Shown: positions 33,830-42,649, counted from the first letter of the stretch. The stretch is DNA of 46,204 nt from an uncultured Eubacteriales bacterium (GCA_900315605.1 OMZU01000012.1:1-46204), one strand, 5' to 3'. Made by a program: numbers and translations. The notes: a model not told the origin generated them from the sequence alone.

Positions 33830-34386
33830 TACTCGCCTCTGCTTCTCCAAGGCGGCAGGAGCTTTTGAAGCTGATCGACAGCAGCTTTGTCTGCGCTCCG
33901 GCAAATATTGACGAAACTGTGACGGAAAATATCGAAACCGAAATGATCCCCGAATACCTCGCGCTCAAAAAGGCGCGCCATGTCTACGGCTCAAATCCCG
34001 GCTCAACGGTCATCGGCTGCGACACAGGAGTTTTTCTTGACGGAGAAATGATCGGCAAGCCAAAGGACGAAGCCGACGCCTTTGAGATTTTGAAAAAGCT
34101 TTCGGGCAGAACTCACAAGGTCATAACCGGCTGCGCAGTGATCGGCAAAAACGGAGAAAAAAGCTTTTCGCAGATCACCGAGGTCGATTTTTACACAATG
34201 AGCGACGATGAGATCCTAGACTATATCAAAACCGGCGAACCGATGGACAAAGCAGGTGCCTATGGGATACAGGGCTTCGCAGCAAGGTTTATCAAAGAGA
34301 TCCGCGGAGATTACTTTAATGTTGTGGGCTTGCCGGTCTCTATGCTGTACCGCGCTTTGAGAAAAAACGATAATCTCAAGAATTGA
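33823..34386 (+). CDS. maf: Maf-family nucleotide pyrophosphatase
   Basis: This 187-residue enzyme of the Maf family hydrolyses non-canonical or canonical nucleoside triphosphates to monophosphates. It starts LILASASPRRQELL, the family N-terminal motif, and has GCDTGVFLDGEMIGKP, a KLSGRTHKV block and a GKAGAYGIQG-like end (DKAGAYGIQGFA). Length fits (about 190). It overlaps the regulator gene upstream. Its stop lies within the -35 box of the next gene's promoter. Confidence 0.92.
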   Translation: MLILASASPRRQELLKLIDSSFVCAPANIDETVTENIETEMIPEYLALKKARHVYGSNPGSTVIGCDTGVFLDGEMIGKPKDEADAFEILKKLSGRTHKVITGCAVIGKNGEKSFSQITEVDFYTMSDDEILDYIKTGEPMDKAGAYGIQGFAARFIKEIRGDYFNVVGLPVSMLYRALRKNDNLKN

Positions 34387-34411
34387 CATTTTTGCAGCTT
34401 TGGTGTATACT
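34383..34411 (+). promoter_or_regulatory. Promoter of the first PqqD-like gene
   Basis: Perfect TTGACA (34383-34388), 17-bp spacer, TATACT (34406-34411). The -35 box overlaps the maf stop codon, so the small gene has its own strong promoter. Confidence 0.8.
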
Positions 34412-34463
34412 GAATCCGATATGGAAAAATATCCAAAAATATAAAATAAAGAGGTAAATGATT

Positions 34464-34718
34464 ATGAAACTTAAAAAAGAATTTATCGTTCAGGATATGG
34501 GCGACACACAGGTTATGGTATCGACCGACGCAAGCTTCAACGGTATTGCGCGCAGCAACAAGACGGCGGCATTTATTATCGATCAGCTCAAAAACGACGT
34601 TACAGAGGATGATATCGTAAAGGCAATGGCTGAAAAGTATGACGCTCCCGAGGATGTTCTCAGAACAGATGTAAAGGAAGTTATCGCGACCCTCAACAGC
34701 ATCGGCGCAATTGAATAA
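34464..34718 (+). CDS. Stand-alone PqqD-like protein (RiPP recognition element fold)
   Basis: This 84-residue protein fits the PqqD/RRE family: a strand-rich N-terminus (FIVQDMGDTQVMVST), FNGIARSNKTAAFIIDQL, then a helical VTEDDIVKAMAEKYD and LRTDVKEVIATLNSIGAIE. RREs bind the leaders of ribosomally made peptides for a modifying enzyme. Here no radical SAM or other enzyme is beside it; the gene has its own promoter and terminator. The ATG at 34464 is better spaced from AAAGAGG than the ATG at 34458. A second such gene lies about 5.5 kb away on the minus strand. Confidence 0.8.
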   Translation: MKLKKEFIVQDMGDTQVMVSTDASFNGIARSNKTAAFIIDQLKNDVTEDDIVKAMAEKYDAPEDVLRTDVKEVIATLNSIGAIE

Positions 34719-34749
34719 GCCACAAACGACCGTAATTTTGTAACATTCG

Positions 34750-34775
34750 GCGGCAGCATTTGGCTGTCGCTTTTT
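34750..34775 (+). terminator. Terminator of the PqqD-like gene
   Basis: An 8-bp stem, GCGGCAGC/GCTGTCGC (one G-T pair), is followed by five T. Confidence 0.75.
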
Positions 34776-34821
34776 GTTTGCCCGGGAAAACTGTGTTTAT
34801 GCGTTTTCAACATAAAAATTA

Positions 34822-34849
34822 TTGACATATCAAGCTAATATGGTATAAT
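34822..34849 (+). promoter_or_regulatory. Promoter of the NlpC/Fn3 surface protein
   Basis: Perfect TTGACA (34822-34827), 16-bp spacer, perfect TATAAT (34844-34849), 48 bp before the start codon. Confidence 0.8.
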
Positions 34850-34896
34850 TTATATATGAAATTGTGGGAAATTTCCTTTATCAAGGGTGATGGTAT

Positions 34897-37340
34897 ATGA
34901 TTAGAAAAGCAAACAAGGTGTTCTCTGTATTACTGGCTGCTCTTATTGCTGTTTCCGCAGTCATGGCTCAGGGAGCTTCAACTCCCGTTGCACAGGCGGC
35001 AAGCTGGAACGGAACCAACTACGGCGGCGGCTCGGTCACGGGCTACAGGACCTTTCTTGAAGCCTTTGGGATCGACTATGATGTTACATGAACTGGATGA
35101 AAAGTCACGAGAACGATAACTATTATCTGGGAACACCCTACGTTGCCTACGACCACCGCAATCCGCGCGGCGACTGCGGCGGCGCACACGGCGAGCTCGA
35201 CATTCCCGGACAGGCAGCCCTGAACTGCACCGGCTTTGTATGGCACGTTCTCTACAAGGCGGCAGTGCTTTCGGGCGCGTCGCGCAGCCAGATCAACTCT
35301 CTGCCCGTCATGGGCAACGTCACCCCAACCTGGTCGCGGCTGGGAGTTTACCGCGTTTATTTCAGAACCAAGGAAGAAGCCCTGAGATCCGGTATTCTCG
35401 AAAAGGGCGATCTGCTCTGGATCTACGGCACAAAGGACTGCCACAACGCCATATTCTACGGTGACAACCCGTCTCACGACAAGTTTTGGCACTCGGCAGG
35501 TCCCAACAGCTTCGGCAGGATCGACGCTCCCGGAGATTTTCTCGGAATATGGGTCGCAAAGGTCACCCAGCCCGACAATATCGAGCTGCACATAAACGCT
35601 TCGGGCAAGTCCAATATGGGCAGCGAAAGCTTTGGAACAAAGTACAGCATTTTTACAAGCAAGAGCGACGCCTCCGCTGCGCAAAGCCACCCGAACGATA
35701 TGTCGATTTGGGACAGACGTATCGGCACGATCGTGCTCAATTCAAGCGGCTTTGGCTGTCTGCGCAAGGCTGACGCACCCTCAAAAGCCGAGCTTTGGTA
35801 CAAGGGGACCACCCGAACAAATCACAGCTATTTTGATTCAGCCGCACGCAAGGTGAACGCTTGGAACACCTATTATGCGGTGCAGTGGAGCCCTGCTCCC
35901 GGCATGGGCGAGGACGACGAGATCTATGAGCTGCGCGATTCGGGAAAGCGCACACCGTCGGGCTACAGGATATATTCAGCCACAGTCAGCAAGCGGACGA
36001 TAACCCCTGATTTTTCTCAAATAAAAAGTACCGCAGACGGAGTCAAGCTTAGTTGGGACCCGGTCAAAGGCGCGGACAAATATCGTCTCTATTACAAAAA
36101 CAGCCGCGGCGGTTGGACAAGGATGGCGGAAACAACATCAACAAGCTACACTGACTCCGACGTTACGCTCGGCAACACATACACCTACACGATCCGCTGT
36201 GTTGACAAAAACGGCTCGTTTATCAGCGATTTCATTGGCTCGGGCAGAAAGCACACCTACACCGGGATCTCCACGCCAAAGCTCACGAGCCTGACGAGCG
36301 AAAGCGAAGGCATCCGCCTGAAATGGAACTCAGTTCCGGGTGCGGAAAAATACAGACTGTATTTCATCAACAGGAGCGGCGGCTGGTCAAGGCTGGGCGA
36401 AACCACCTCAACTGAATTTCTTGACAATGAGGTTTCCGCCGGAAACAGCTATACCTATACTATCCGCTGTCTGAACAAAAGCGGCAGGCTTGTCAGCGAC
36501 TACGTAAAAAGCGGATGGAAGCACACATTTGCAGGGATCGCGCAGCCAAAGCTTGAGTTCAAGGACGAAGCCGAGGGCATACGCCTGAGCTGGAACAAGG
36601 TTTCGGGCGCGTCAAAATACAGACTCTATTACCTTAACAAAAACGGCGACTGGGCGCGCCTGGGAGAAACTGCCGATACCGAATTTCTTGACAAAGAGGT
36701 TTCCGCCGGCAAAGCCTACACCTATACGATCCGATGTCTGAACAGCAAGGGCTACACCAACAGTGACTACGAGAAAAGCGGCTTTACGCACACCTTTGAG
36801 GGCATTGCCGCACCGAAGCTCAGGAATATCAACAGCGAAGCCGAGGGAATAAGGCTGAGCTGGAACGCCGTTTCAGGTGCAGCAAAATACAGGATATACG
36901 TCAAGGACGAAAACAGTGACTGGAACAAGATCGGCGAAACCTCCTCTACTTCATTTTTGAGCGACGGACTTGACGTCGGGAAAAACTACACCTTTACCGT
37001 TCGCTGCCTGAACAGCGTCGGCTACACAAACAGCGGCTTTGATCCTGCCGGTTGGAGCTGCCGTTATGACGGAGTAGCCACGCCGCATATAACAAAGCTT
37101 GAAAGCCAAAGAAGCGGCGTAAAAATAAGCTGGAGCAAGGTTGAGGGCGCAAAGCTTTACCGCGTTTTCTACAAGGGCAGGACCGGTTGGAAGCGACTTG
37201 GCGACACGACCTCGTTGTCTATGCTTGACACCGACGTATCCTTTGGAGGTTATTACACCTACACGGTAAGATGCGTAGGCGAAAGCGGAAGCTATATCAG
37301 CAGCTTTGAGGACGGAAAAAGTATAATCTTCATGGGTTAG
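34897..37340 (+). pseudogene. Frameshifted secreted NlpC/P60-like protein with five Fn3 repeats
   Basis: The first frame (34897-35091, 64 codons) encodes a signal peptide (ending AQAAS) and the start of a domain. The second (35088-37340, 750 codons) continues the same domain without a signal peptide, so the two are one gene split by a -1 shift at 35088. No slippery heptamer is present. In the second frame, Cys47 (LNCTGFVWHVL) and His119 (DCHNAIFYGD) fit an NlpC/P60 cysteine peptidase. From about residue 305, five Fn3-like repeats of 89-90 residues follow, each with WxxVxGAxKYRLY and YTYTIRC. It would cleave cell-wall peptides if the frame were whole. Confidence 0.75.
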
Positions 37341-37390
37341 TTTTTCTCCTATCTAAAAGAACAAAGATATTATAATTTTGATATTATTTA

Positions 37391-37420
37391 AGGGCGCACA
37401 AACGAGTGCGCCCTGTCTTT
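37391..37420 (+). terminator. Terminator after the NlpC/Fn3 gene
   Basis: A 9-bp perfect stem, AGGGCGCAC/GTGCGCCCT, with loop AAACGA is followed by GTCTTTTG. Confidence 0.75.
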
Positions 37421-37749
37421 TGCCCTATTTTAGCGTGTATTATAAAAATCACGATGAAACAAAATATAAATACAGTCGTAAACAAACGTGTTTTCTGCAT
37501 TCAAACTCTCACGAATAAATAATCCGTTGTCAATAATTAACTGCGACGAAATAACGCCGTGCTTTTCCGAGTAAGCATACATAGGTACGATACTGCAAAT
37601 AAACAATAATATTACATCTCTGCCCTATAAACTTTCGCATTTATTTTTACCGACCAAAAATGCCCGTGGGCACTCTCGCCTGCCTATCCAAACTGCACTG
37701 ATAACATTATCCGTGTTCAACGTCAAAGTCAAGCAGTTTCTTATAACGA
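37421..37749. other. Non-coding AT-rich stretch
   Basis: No ORF with a ribosome site and no recognisable RNA gene is seen. The only structure noted is a short TGCCC-GT-GGGCA palindrome near 37660. It separates convergent genes, whose terminators flank it. Confidence 0.5.
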
Positions 37750-37785
37750 TAAAAACGACCCCGAACGAAAGCATCGTTCGGGGTC
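37750..37785 (-). terminator. Terminator of the 569-residue secreted protein gene
   Basis: A 12-bp perfect stem (GACCCCGAACGA/TCGTTCGGGGTC, 37757-37768 and 37774-37785), on the minus strand, is followed by GTTTTTATC. Confidence 0.85.
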
Positions 37786-37846
37786 AAAACTTTTTAAGAA
37801 TTGTTAATCATGTCTTTATAGTAACATGTTTTGGATAAATCTGAAA

Positions 37847-39556
37847 TTATCCTGCTGCGTATGCCTTTGCAGCCTCACCATAGAGGTACATTGAGTTGAG
37901 AAGGTTAGCAAGGTTAGCGTAAGCACCGGTGTCGTTTGTATGACCTGAAACATAAGACTCGATGCTGTATGTAGCTGTGTTGCTTGCCAATACGTCGTTT
38001 ACGTAAGCCTTGAAAGTAACTGTCTCTCTCATGTCGTTAGCAAGGAGATTGTTAAAGATCAACTTTTTCCTTCCATTAGTGCCGTCAACAAAGTCCTCGC
38101 TTGTGAACTCATAAGAAGTTCCTCTTACAGTAGCAACTATCTTTGTATTGTCAACATCAGGTGTTGTGAACTGAATTGAAATGCCTACTGTGCTGCCGAG
38201 TGAAAGGCTTGCTGCACTAAATGTTACTGTAGGATTGTCAATTACTTCTGCATTATAATTTCTAACGTTGTTGAGTGTACCAACATCTGTGAGAGCCCAA
38301 CTCTGCTGCTCAGCTGTGAGATCCTTGTTTGCAAGATCATTTGTCTTGTAGTTAACGTATGTCTGAGCGTTTGCACCGTAGTTGAGAAGATTTACGAGAA
38401 GTGTATGGAACTTAGCCCACTGTGCGTGATCAAGCCTTGAAAACTGGTTGTTGCAGTAGCCCTTTACTGACTTTGTGTAAGGAGCACTGTAGTGATCAAC
38501 GATACCATCCTTTGCGTGAAGAACTGCTGTAACATCTTCTGCCAAGAGCTGAGGATAAATCTTGTTGAACTTGAATGTGTAAACTCCGCCTGCAACTGTG
38601 TAGTCTGTAAGGGTTGTTTCATCGCCTGCGCAATTAACAACTACATAAGGATCTGTTAAGCCTGCGAGAACTGACTCATTAACGTTGAAGTTCATCTCGA
38701 TGTTGCTTGCGAGTGAAAGTGAGTAGTTCTTGAACTTGAGGTTAGCGTCCTCAACTTCTGTTTGCATAACCTCGTCGTTGATTGTGATTGTGAACTTTGC
38801 GCCTGTTCTTGAAGCAAGGTCAAACTCTGTGAGGTCAAGTCTCAATACAACTGTTGAATCATCTTCATCAACATCAAAAGTGATGTTTGCACCGTTGTAG
38901 TCAGCAGTAGTCTCAATGCCTGAACCTACAAAATCGCCGCCCCAGTTGTTTACCCATGAGCCGTCTGTGAACTTAACCTGATAGCCCATGTTCTCTGAAA
39001 CGTTCTCAAAAGTGATCTCATAGATACCGGGTTCAACCTCTGTCATTTCGTTTTCAGAAGCAGCAGGATCCCAACCAATACCGTTGAGGAAATTAGGATC
39101 AGCAGTAGGATCGCCGTTACCTGCAGCAACGATTCTCTCAATATTCAGAACTGCATCTTTAACATATGTACCACTAACAGTAACAACCTGTGTAGTGGGG
39201 TTATATGTAACTACGAGGTCACTTACATCTGTGATATTTACTGTGAAATTGTTGCCTGTTGAGTCGCCGTGCCAGATTGCAGCGCCGCCGTTTGCAGGAT
39301 TCTCAACAACCTTGATCTGAACATTGTTCTCGGGACCAACATTGGTGTAAACCTTTTCGTATGTGCCGTCCTGCTTCTGAGTCATCTGGTTGTCCTCAAA
39401 TGTCTCATTCCAAGTCATTCCGAAAATAGACTCGGAACTACCTGCAACAACGAATGTTGGGTCGCCTTCAGCTGCTGAAACGCTTACTGCTGCAGCAGAG
39501 ATGGATGTGATGATGAGCATTGCTGATAGCAAAATGCCAAGTGCTTTTTTGATCAT
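37847..39556 (-). CDS. Secreted protein with tandem X25-like (starch-binding type) modules
   Basis: This 569-residue protein has a signal peptide (1-29, ending VSAA). Two modules follow, about 33-125 (FVVAGSSESIFGMTWNE, NQMTQKQDGTYEKVY) and about 140-260 (GIGWDPAASENEMTEVEPGIYEI). They resemble X25-type modules seen in pullulanases and other starch enzymes. The C-terminal part (about 290-569) has a YSLSLASNIEMNF start and a TLLVNLLNYGANAQTYV segment; I recall it from other Ruminococcus secreted proteins but cannot name it. No catalytic domain, dockerin or sorting signal is seen. A starch-binding or surface role is inference. The promoter is fully consensus, so expression is probably high. Confidence 0.7.
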   Translation of the reverse strand: MIKKALGILLSAMLIITSISAAAVSVSAAEGDPTFVVAGSSESIFGMTWNETFEDNQMTQKQDGTYEKVYTNVGPENNVQIKVVENPANGGAAIWHGDSTGNNFTVNITDVSDLVVTYNPTTQVVTVSGTYVKDAVLNIERIVAAGNGDPTADPNFLNGIGWDPAASENEMTEVEPGIYEITFENVSENMGYQVKFTDGSWVNNWGGDFVGSGIETTADYNGANITFDVDEDDSTVVLRLDLTEFDLASRTGAKFTITINDEVMQTEVEDANLKFKNYSLSLASNIEMNFNVNESVLAGLTDPYVVVNCAGDETTLTDYTVAGGVYTFKFNKIYPQLLAEDVTAVLHAKDGIVDHYSAPYTKSVKGYCNNQFSRLDHAQWAKFHTLLVNLLNYGANAQTYVNYKTNDLANKDLTAEQQSWALTDVGTLNNVRNYNAEVIDNPTVTFSAASLSLGSTVGISIQFTTPDVDNTKIVATVRGTSYEFTSEDFVDGTNGRKKLIFNNLLANDMRETVTFKAYVNDVLASNTATYSIESYVSGHTNDTGAYANLANLLNSMYLYGEAAKAYAAG

Positions 39557-39600
39557 TTACTTTTTCCTCCTTAAATTTACAATGCTTAAAAAGCAAGTTT

Positions 39601-39629
39601 ATTATATACCTCATTATGGCAAATGTCAA
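39601..39629 (-). promoter_or_regulatory. Consensus promoter of the 569-residue secreted protein
   Basis: Perfect TTGACA (39629-39624), 17-bp spacer, perfect TATAAT (39606-39601) on the minus strand, 45 bp before the start codon, which also has AAGGAGG. Confidence 0.88.
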
Positions 39630-39725
39630 TAAAATATATAAATTTGCTTTAAAAATTTTTAAATAATTAAAACACTGATATTAAGCTTCAAAAATATTGC
39701 TCAGAATTAATTTGAATAAATAAAA

Positions 39726-39741
39726 CAATTTGTACAAATTG
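39726..39741. promoter_or_regulatory. 16-bp perfect palindrome upstream of the secreted-protein promoter
   Basis: CAATTTGTACAAATTG reads the same on both strands. It lies about 100 bp upstream of the -35 box in a 330-bp non-coding stretch (39557-39885) and is a candidate operator. Nothing else is seen in that stretch apart from the promoter. Confidence 0.45.
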
Positions 39742-39885
39742 CTCTGAGGAGAAACAAATGTGAAATTTCATATCGTGATAAAAAATATCGGCGGTAATTC
39801 TCGCCCTCAAATCTGAGCCGCACCGATAACAATAACATTGTTCAACAAGGAGTTTTTGTCGGGCATTTAACGTTGGAATTATATA

Positions 39886-40176
39886 TTATGTTTCTTCTCG
39901 GAGTAAAAAAATCGCTCCCATTGATTTGAGCTTGGCGATGACCGAGCGAACGTCCTCTGCCATTTCTTTGCGGCTTCCGTCAAATTCGGCAGCAAGGGCG
40001 TCTACGATTTCTTCCTCGGTGGTACCCTTTGTCAGACAATTCAGAATAACTCCAACCGTTTTGTTCCCTTCTCCCAAGCCGTGAAAGGGAGCCTCGGCAG
40101 TCGGCACCAGCAGGGTCTCCTCGTTCATATTATAAACAACAAAGTTTTTACTGATCCTCATTTTTTGTTTCTTCAT
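39886..40176 (-). CDS. Second PqqD-like protein (RiPP recognition element fold)
   Basis: This 96-residue protein has the same layout as the PqqD-like protein at 34464: an N-terminal strand block (ISKNFVVYNMNEETLLVP), FHGLGEGNKTVGVILNCL, TEEEIVDALAAEFD, and a helix ending SVIAKLKSMGAIF. The ATG at 40176 follows GGAGAGA and is preferred over a start 11 codons upstream. The upstream frame of the membrane protein ends 29 bp before it, so the two are co-transcribed. This favours a small membrane-and-RRE operon, possibly handling the small peptide encoded next to it. Confidence 0.78.
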   Translation of the reverse strand: MKKQKMRISKNFVVYNMNEETLLVPTAEAPFHGLGEGNKTVGVILNCLTKGTTEEEIVDALAAEFDGSRKEMAEDVRSVIAKLKSMGAIFLLREET

Positions 40177-40205
40177 GGCTTTTATCTCTCCGCAGTATTT
40201 TGTAA

Positions 40206-40832
40206 TCATATCGGCAAAGACGCTACAGCGTACTTTGGAGGAAGCAAGAAATACACAGACAGGCTGATAAAGCCCATATAAAACACAGGACGAATGACCA
40301 TAGTCCTCAGCGGATTTGCCTCCAAGCCGACACCGTATTTATAAAAAAGAACGATCTCCAGCACAAAGCTGCCCAAAAACAGCAACAAAGCAAACAGAGG
40401 CAGGATGACGGACGCCTTTGGAAATAACGGAAGATTCCTTACAACAATGGCGTAATAGAAAAACAAAACCAACAGTGCCGCCAGCGTCATGAAATACGCG
40501 CCGCAATACACAATAGTTTTTACCTTTGAAAAATCAAGATACGCAATAACCTGATTTATCATTCGCAGCTTGAGCGCGAATATCACAACCAGCGATACTA
40601 TAAATACCGCCTTGCGTATGTTAAGAAAGCGGATGTCCTTAAATTCCGACGTCCATGCAAAAGCGGCAAGCAAAGCAAACATTCCTGCGACAACCGCGGT
40701 AATTGCAATTCCGTATGTGGGTATATATTCGCCGTCCCTGACAATGATAAACACATTGTATACAGAATAAACAGCGAATAGTATCCCTGCAAGCTTAATT
40801 ATAAACCATCTGGGCGTTAGCTTTTGTTTCAT
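40206..40832 (-). CDS. Multi-spanning membrane protein
   Basis: This 208-residue integral membrane protein has about six predicted hydrophobic spans (around residues 11-30, 40-60, 73-92, 105-128, 140-163 and 180-199). The N-terminus is basic (MKQKLTPRW). No transporter motif or catalytic residue pattern is recognised. It is co-oriented with the PqqD-like gene downstream and the small peptide gene upstream. A role in export, immunity or sensing for the small peptide is possible but not shown. Confidence 0.75.
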   Translation of the reverse strand: MKQKLTPRWFIIKLAGILFAVYSVYNVFIIVRDGEYIPTYGIAITAVVAGMFALLAAFAWTSEFKDIRFLNIRKAVFIVSLVVIFALKLRMINQVIAYLDFSKVKTIVYCGAYFMTLAALLVLFFYYAIVVRNLPLFPKASVILPLFALLLFLGSFVLEIVLFYKYGVGLEANPLRTMVIRPVFYMGFISLSVYFLLPPKYAVASLPI

Positions 40833-40900
40833 GATTTCCTCCCAAACAAATTACCGGTCCTGCCGGCAAAAAATATTTTATTATATCGCAAAATCAAAAT

Positions 40901-40927
40901 AAGGGCGGAGCAATTTGTCCGTCCCTT
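40901..40927 (-). terminator. Hairpin between the small peptide gene and the membrane protein gene
   Basis: AAGGG-CGGA pairs with TCCG-T-CCCTT with one bulge. On the minus strand it runs into CTTATTTTGATTTT, so it would terminate the peptide message. Confidence 0.5.
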
Positions 40928-40998
40928 TTTGAAAAAGTTGTACCATGACCCGATAAAATGCTTTATCATCCGTTAGAAGCATTTTAACAGAAACAGTG

Positions 40999-41166
40999 TT
41001 AAAACCAAGAACCCGGCATACCAAAGTCATCAAAAGAACCGTATGCATTTTCTTTTTCGGATAAAGGGTTCGTCGGATCAATGGGAAGCGCACCGGAGGT
41101 GGTGATCACGTCCTCTGAATCAAACTCCGTGATTGTAAAATTTTCACGTTCATATGCTGGTTTCAT
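40999..41166 (-). CDS. Small peptide, possible RiPP precursor
   Basis: This 55-residue peptide has a good ribosome site (AAAGGAGAGTATTAT, ATG at 41166). It starts MKPAYERENFTITEFDSEDV, then ITTSGALPIDP and a Gly/Phe/Trp-ending tail. Peptides of the form MK-x-YE-x-P/E-x-x-x-x-x-x-FD-x-EDV-x-TTSG are common in Ruminococcaceae and Lachnospiraceae; function is unknown. The split into a conserved acidic leader and a variable tail fits a precursor. A PqqD-like gene and a membrane protein follow, but no modifying enzyme is visible, so the precursor idea is a hypothesis. A terminator-like hairpin separates it from the membrane protein. Confidence 0.65.
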   Translation of the reverse strand: MKPAYERENFTITEFDSEDVITTSGALPIDPTNPLSEKENAYGSFDDFGMPGSWF

Positions 41167-41237
41167 ATAATACTCTCCTTTAGGCAATACCGCACAAATC
41201 AAATGAACGGATCGCAAAATAAGGTTTTTACACGATA

Positions 41238-41266
41238 AATACCAATTCCTAACAGAAATTGGTATT
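41238..41266 (-). terminator. Terminator of the dockerin gene
   Basis: A 10-bp stem, AATACCAATT/AATTGGTATT, with a 9-nt loop lies 10 bp past the dockerin stop; the following T-run is short. Confidence 0.55.
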
Positions 41267-41275
41267 AGAATAAAA

Positions 41276-41767
41276 TCAAGGTTTAAAGATCACGCGACCC
41301 CAGCCGTCATCGTCTGTCACCGGCTGCGTCGGAGGGCAGGTAGTTATTTTAGTCGCCGGCTCGGTGGGCTGCTCGGTTATCAGCTCGGAGGTAGGTTCAA
41401 CCGTGGCTTCGGCTGTAGTCTCAGTGGATTGTTCAAGCTCTCCGCCAATCGGATAAAGATTTTCAAGGCTTGCGAGCCAGAGCTGGATATGGGTTGCGTC
41501 AGATATGTCAACAACTTCATTTTTGTCTACATCTGCTGCCAATTCCGAAAAACTGTCTTTTAGCGGAAGCTCGGCAAGAACCATCTGAATAGCAGTGACG
41601 TCTTTTATGGAAACAGTTCCGTCACAGTCAGCGTCTCCGAGAATAGTTCCTGCGGAGGCGGTAACAGTGCCTGCAAGCGTCACCGCCACAGCTGCGACAA
41701 CAGACGCAAGCGTCAAAACGGCAGTGTTAAATAATGCAGATCCTGTTTTGCGAAGTTTAAAGGTCAT
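41276..41767 (-). CDS. Secreted dockerin protein with Thr/Pro-rich tail
   Basis: This 163-residue protein has a signal peptide (about 1-39). A dockerin (about 44-100) has two calcium-binding repeats: DADCDGTVSIKDVTAIQMVLA and DVDKNEVVDISDATHIQLWLA. Dockerins bind cohesins on scaffold proteins in cellulosome or amylosome complexes. After the dockerin comes a Thr/Pro/Glu-rich tail ending in WGRVIFKP. No enzymatic domain is present, so it is unusual to have dockerin plus linker only. It overlaps the end of the restored lipoprotein frame by 11 bp and is expressed from the same promoter. Confidence 0.88.
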   Translation of the reverse strand: MTFKLRKTGSALFNTAVLTLASVVAAVAVTLAGTVTASAGTILGDADCDGTVSIKDVTAIQMVLAELPLKDSFSELAADVDKNEVVDISDATHIQLWLASLENLYPIGGELEQSTETTAEATVEPTSELITEQPTEPATKITTCPPTQPVTDDDGWGRVIFKP

Positions 41768-42370
41768 TAAAATTCACCTCAGCGTTATCTCTTTCCCTTG
41801 TGTTTTCAGGGATATCCGGGGCTTTTTCAGTCGGACGGGCAGCATCCGGCTCTGAGCCTTGGCGGTCATCATTTTGACTTGTACGGTTGTCATTTGACGA
41901 TTTTTCTTTATTCTGAGCCCCGTCGCTGTCAGAGCTTTTTTATCGTTTTTGCTTGTCCGGCTGCTTTCGGCTTCGGACTTGTCGTTCTTCTGCGCTCCGC
42001 TGCTTTCATTGCTTTTTGGCGCAGATACAGCTTTTTCGCCTGCCGGCGAGTCGTTTTTATCATAGCCGCCGTTGCCGGAGTTATCGCTGCCGGCTTCATG
42101 CTTTTCGGCTTTGTTATCGGGGGCTTGCGCATTACTTTGGGAGTCGTTGTCTCCCGAGCCTTTATCATCGCTGCTTTGTGCAGAGGTTTCGGCAACGCCC
42201 GAGGCCTTTTGAGTTTGAGAAGCTGACTGCCCTGTGCTGATTTGCGAAGGCGTTGAAGAAGCAGGATCTGTATCGTTGTTACCGCCGCAAGACGACAGAC
42301 ACAAAACGAAAATAACAAGCATTGCCGCCAATACCAATATTATATTAAGCTTAGAATCGATCCGCGACAT
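41757..42370 (-). pseudogene. Ser/Asn-rich lipoprotein with a frameshift at a poly-A run
   Basis: The frame opened at 42370 starts with a lipoprotein signal (lipobox LSSC, Cys near residue 28), then a Ser/Asp/Asn/Lys-rich stretch of repeats. At a run of six A (41941-41936) the reading becomes basic and unlike the rest. In the next frame the same composition continues (SSDSDGAQNKEKSSND..), to a TAA at 41759-41757 overlapping the dockerin start. One extra A would join them. The frame as it stands ends at 41774. The gene is either a slippage on/off switch, a recent mutation, or a sequence error. Confidence 0.7.
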
Positions 42371-42453
42371 AATATTTCACCCTTGGCTTTCATCATCTGT
42401 ATTCCCAAATGAATACAAAATCAAAGCAATATTAAAATGCAAGTAGATAGATT

Positions 42454-42482
42454 ATTCTACTACTCTTATAACCAAAAGTCAA
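42454..42482 (-). promoter_or_regulatory. Promoter of the lipoprotein/dockerin operon
   Basis: TTGACT (42482-42477), 17-bp spacer, TAGAAT (42459-42454) on the minus strand, about 84 bp from the lipoprotein start. Confidence 0.65.
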
Positions 42483-42506
42483 CAAGAATTTATTACTATT
42501 CTTGTT
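42481..42506. promoter_or_regulatory. Inverted repeat overlapping the -35 box
   Basis: AACAAGAAT (42481-42489) and ATTCTTGTT (42498-42506) are perfect 9-bp complements with an 8-bp gap. Position next to the -35 of the minus-strand operon fits an operator; the regulator is unknown. Confidence 0.5.
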
Positions 42507-42649
42507 AATTATTTTAGCAATTACACTATGAACGACCATACGCGATCAGCAGCACAGCCTTAGTTTTTCCTTATGATCCAGATTTATCTCAGGATATCCG
42601 CATAGTTTTTTGCTCTCAATTATATAATATGTAATCTATCACAAAAAAC

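Noticed and set aside
35088-35091. Programmed -1 ribosomal frameshift in the NlpC/Fn3 gene
   Set aside because: No slippery heptamer and no downstream pseudoknot could be seen; an indel is simpler.
36004-37340. Nucleotide tandem repeat in the surface protein gene
   Set aside because: The 270-bp period is explained by five Fn3-like protein repeats and is diverged at DNA level.
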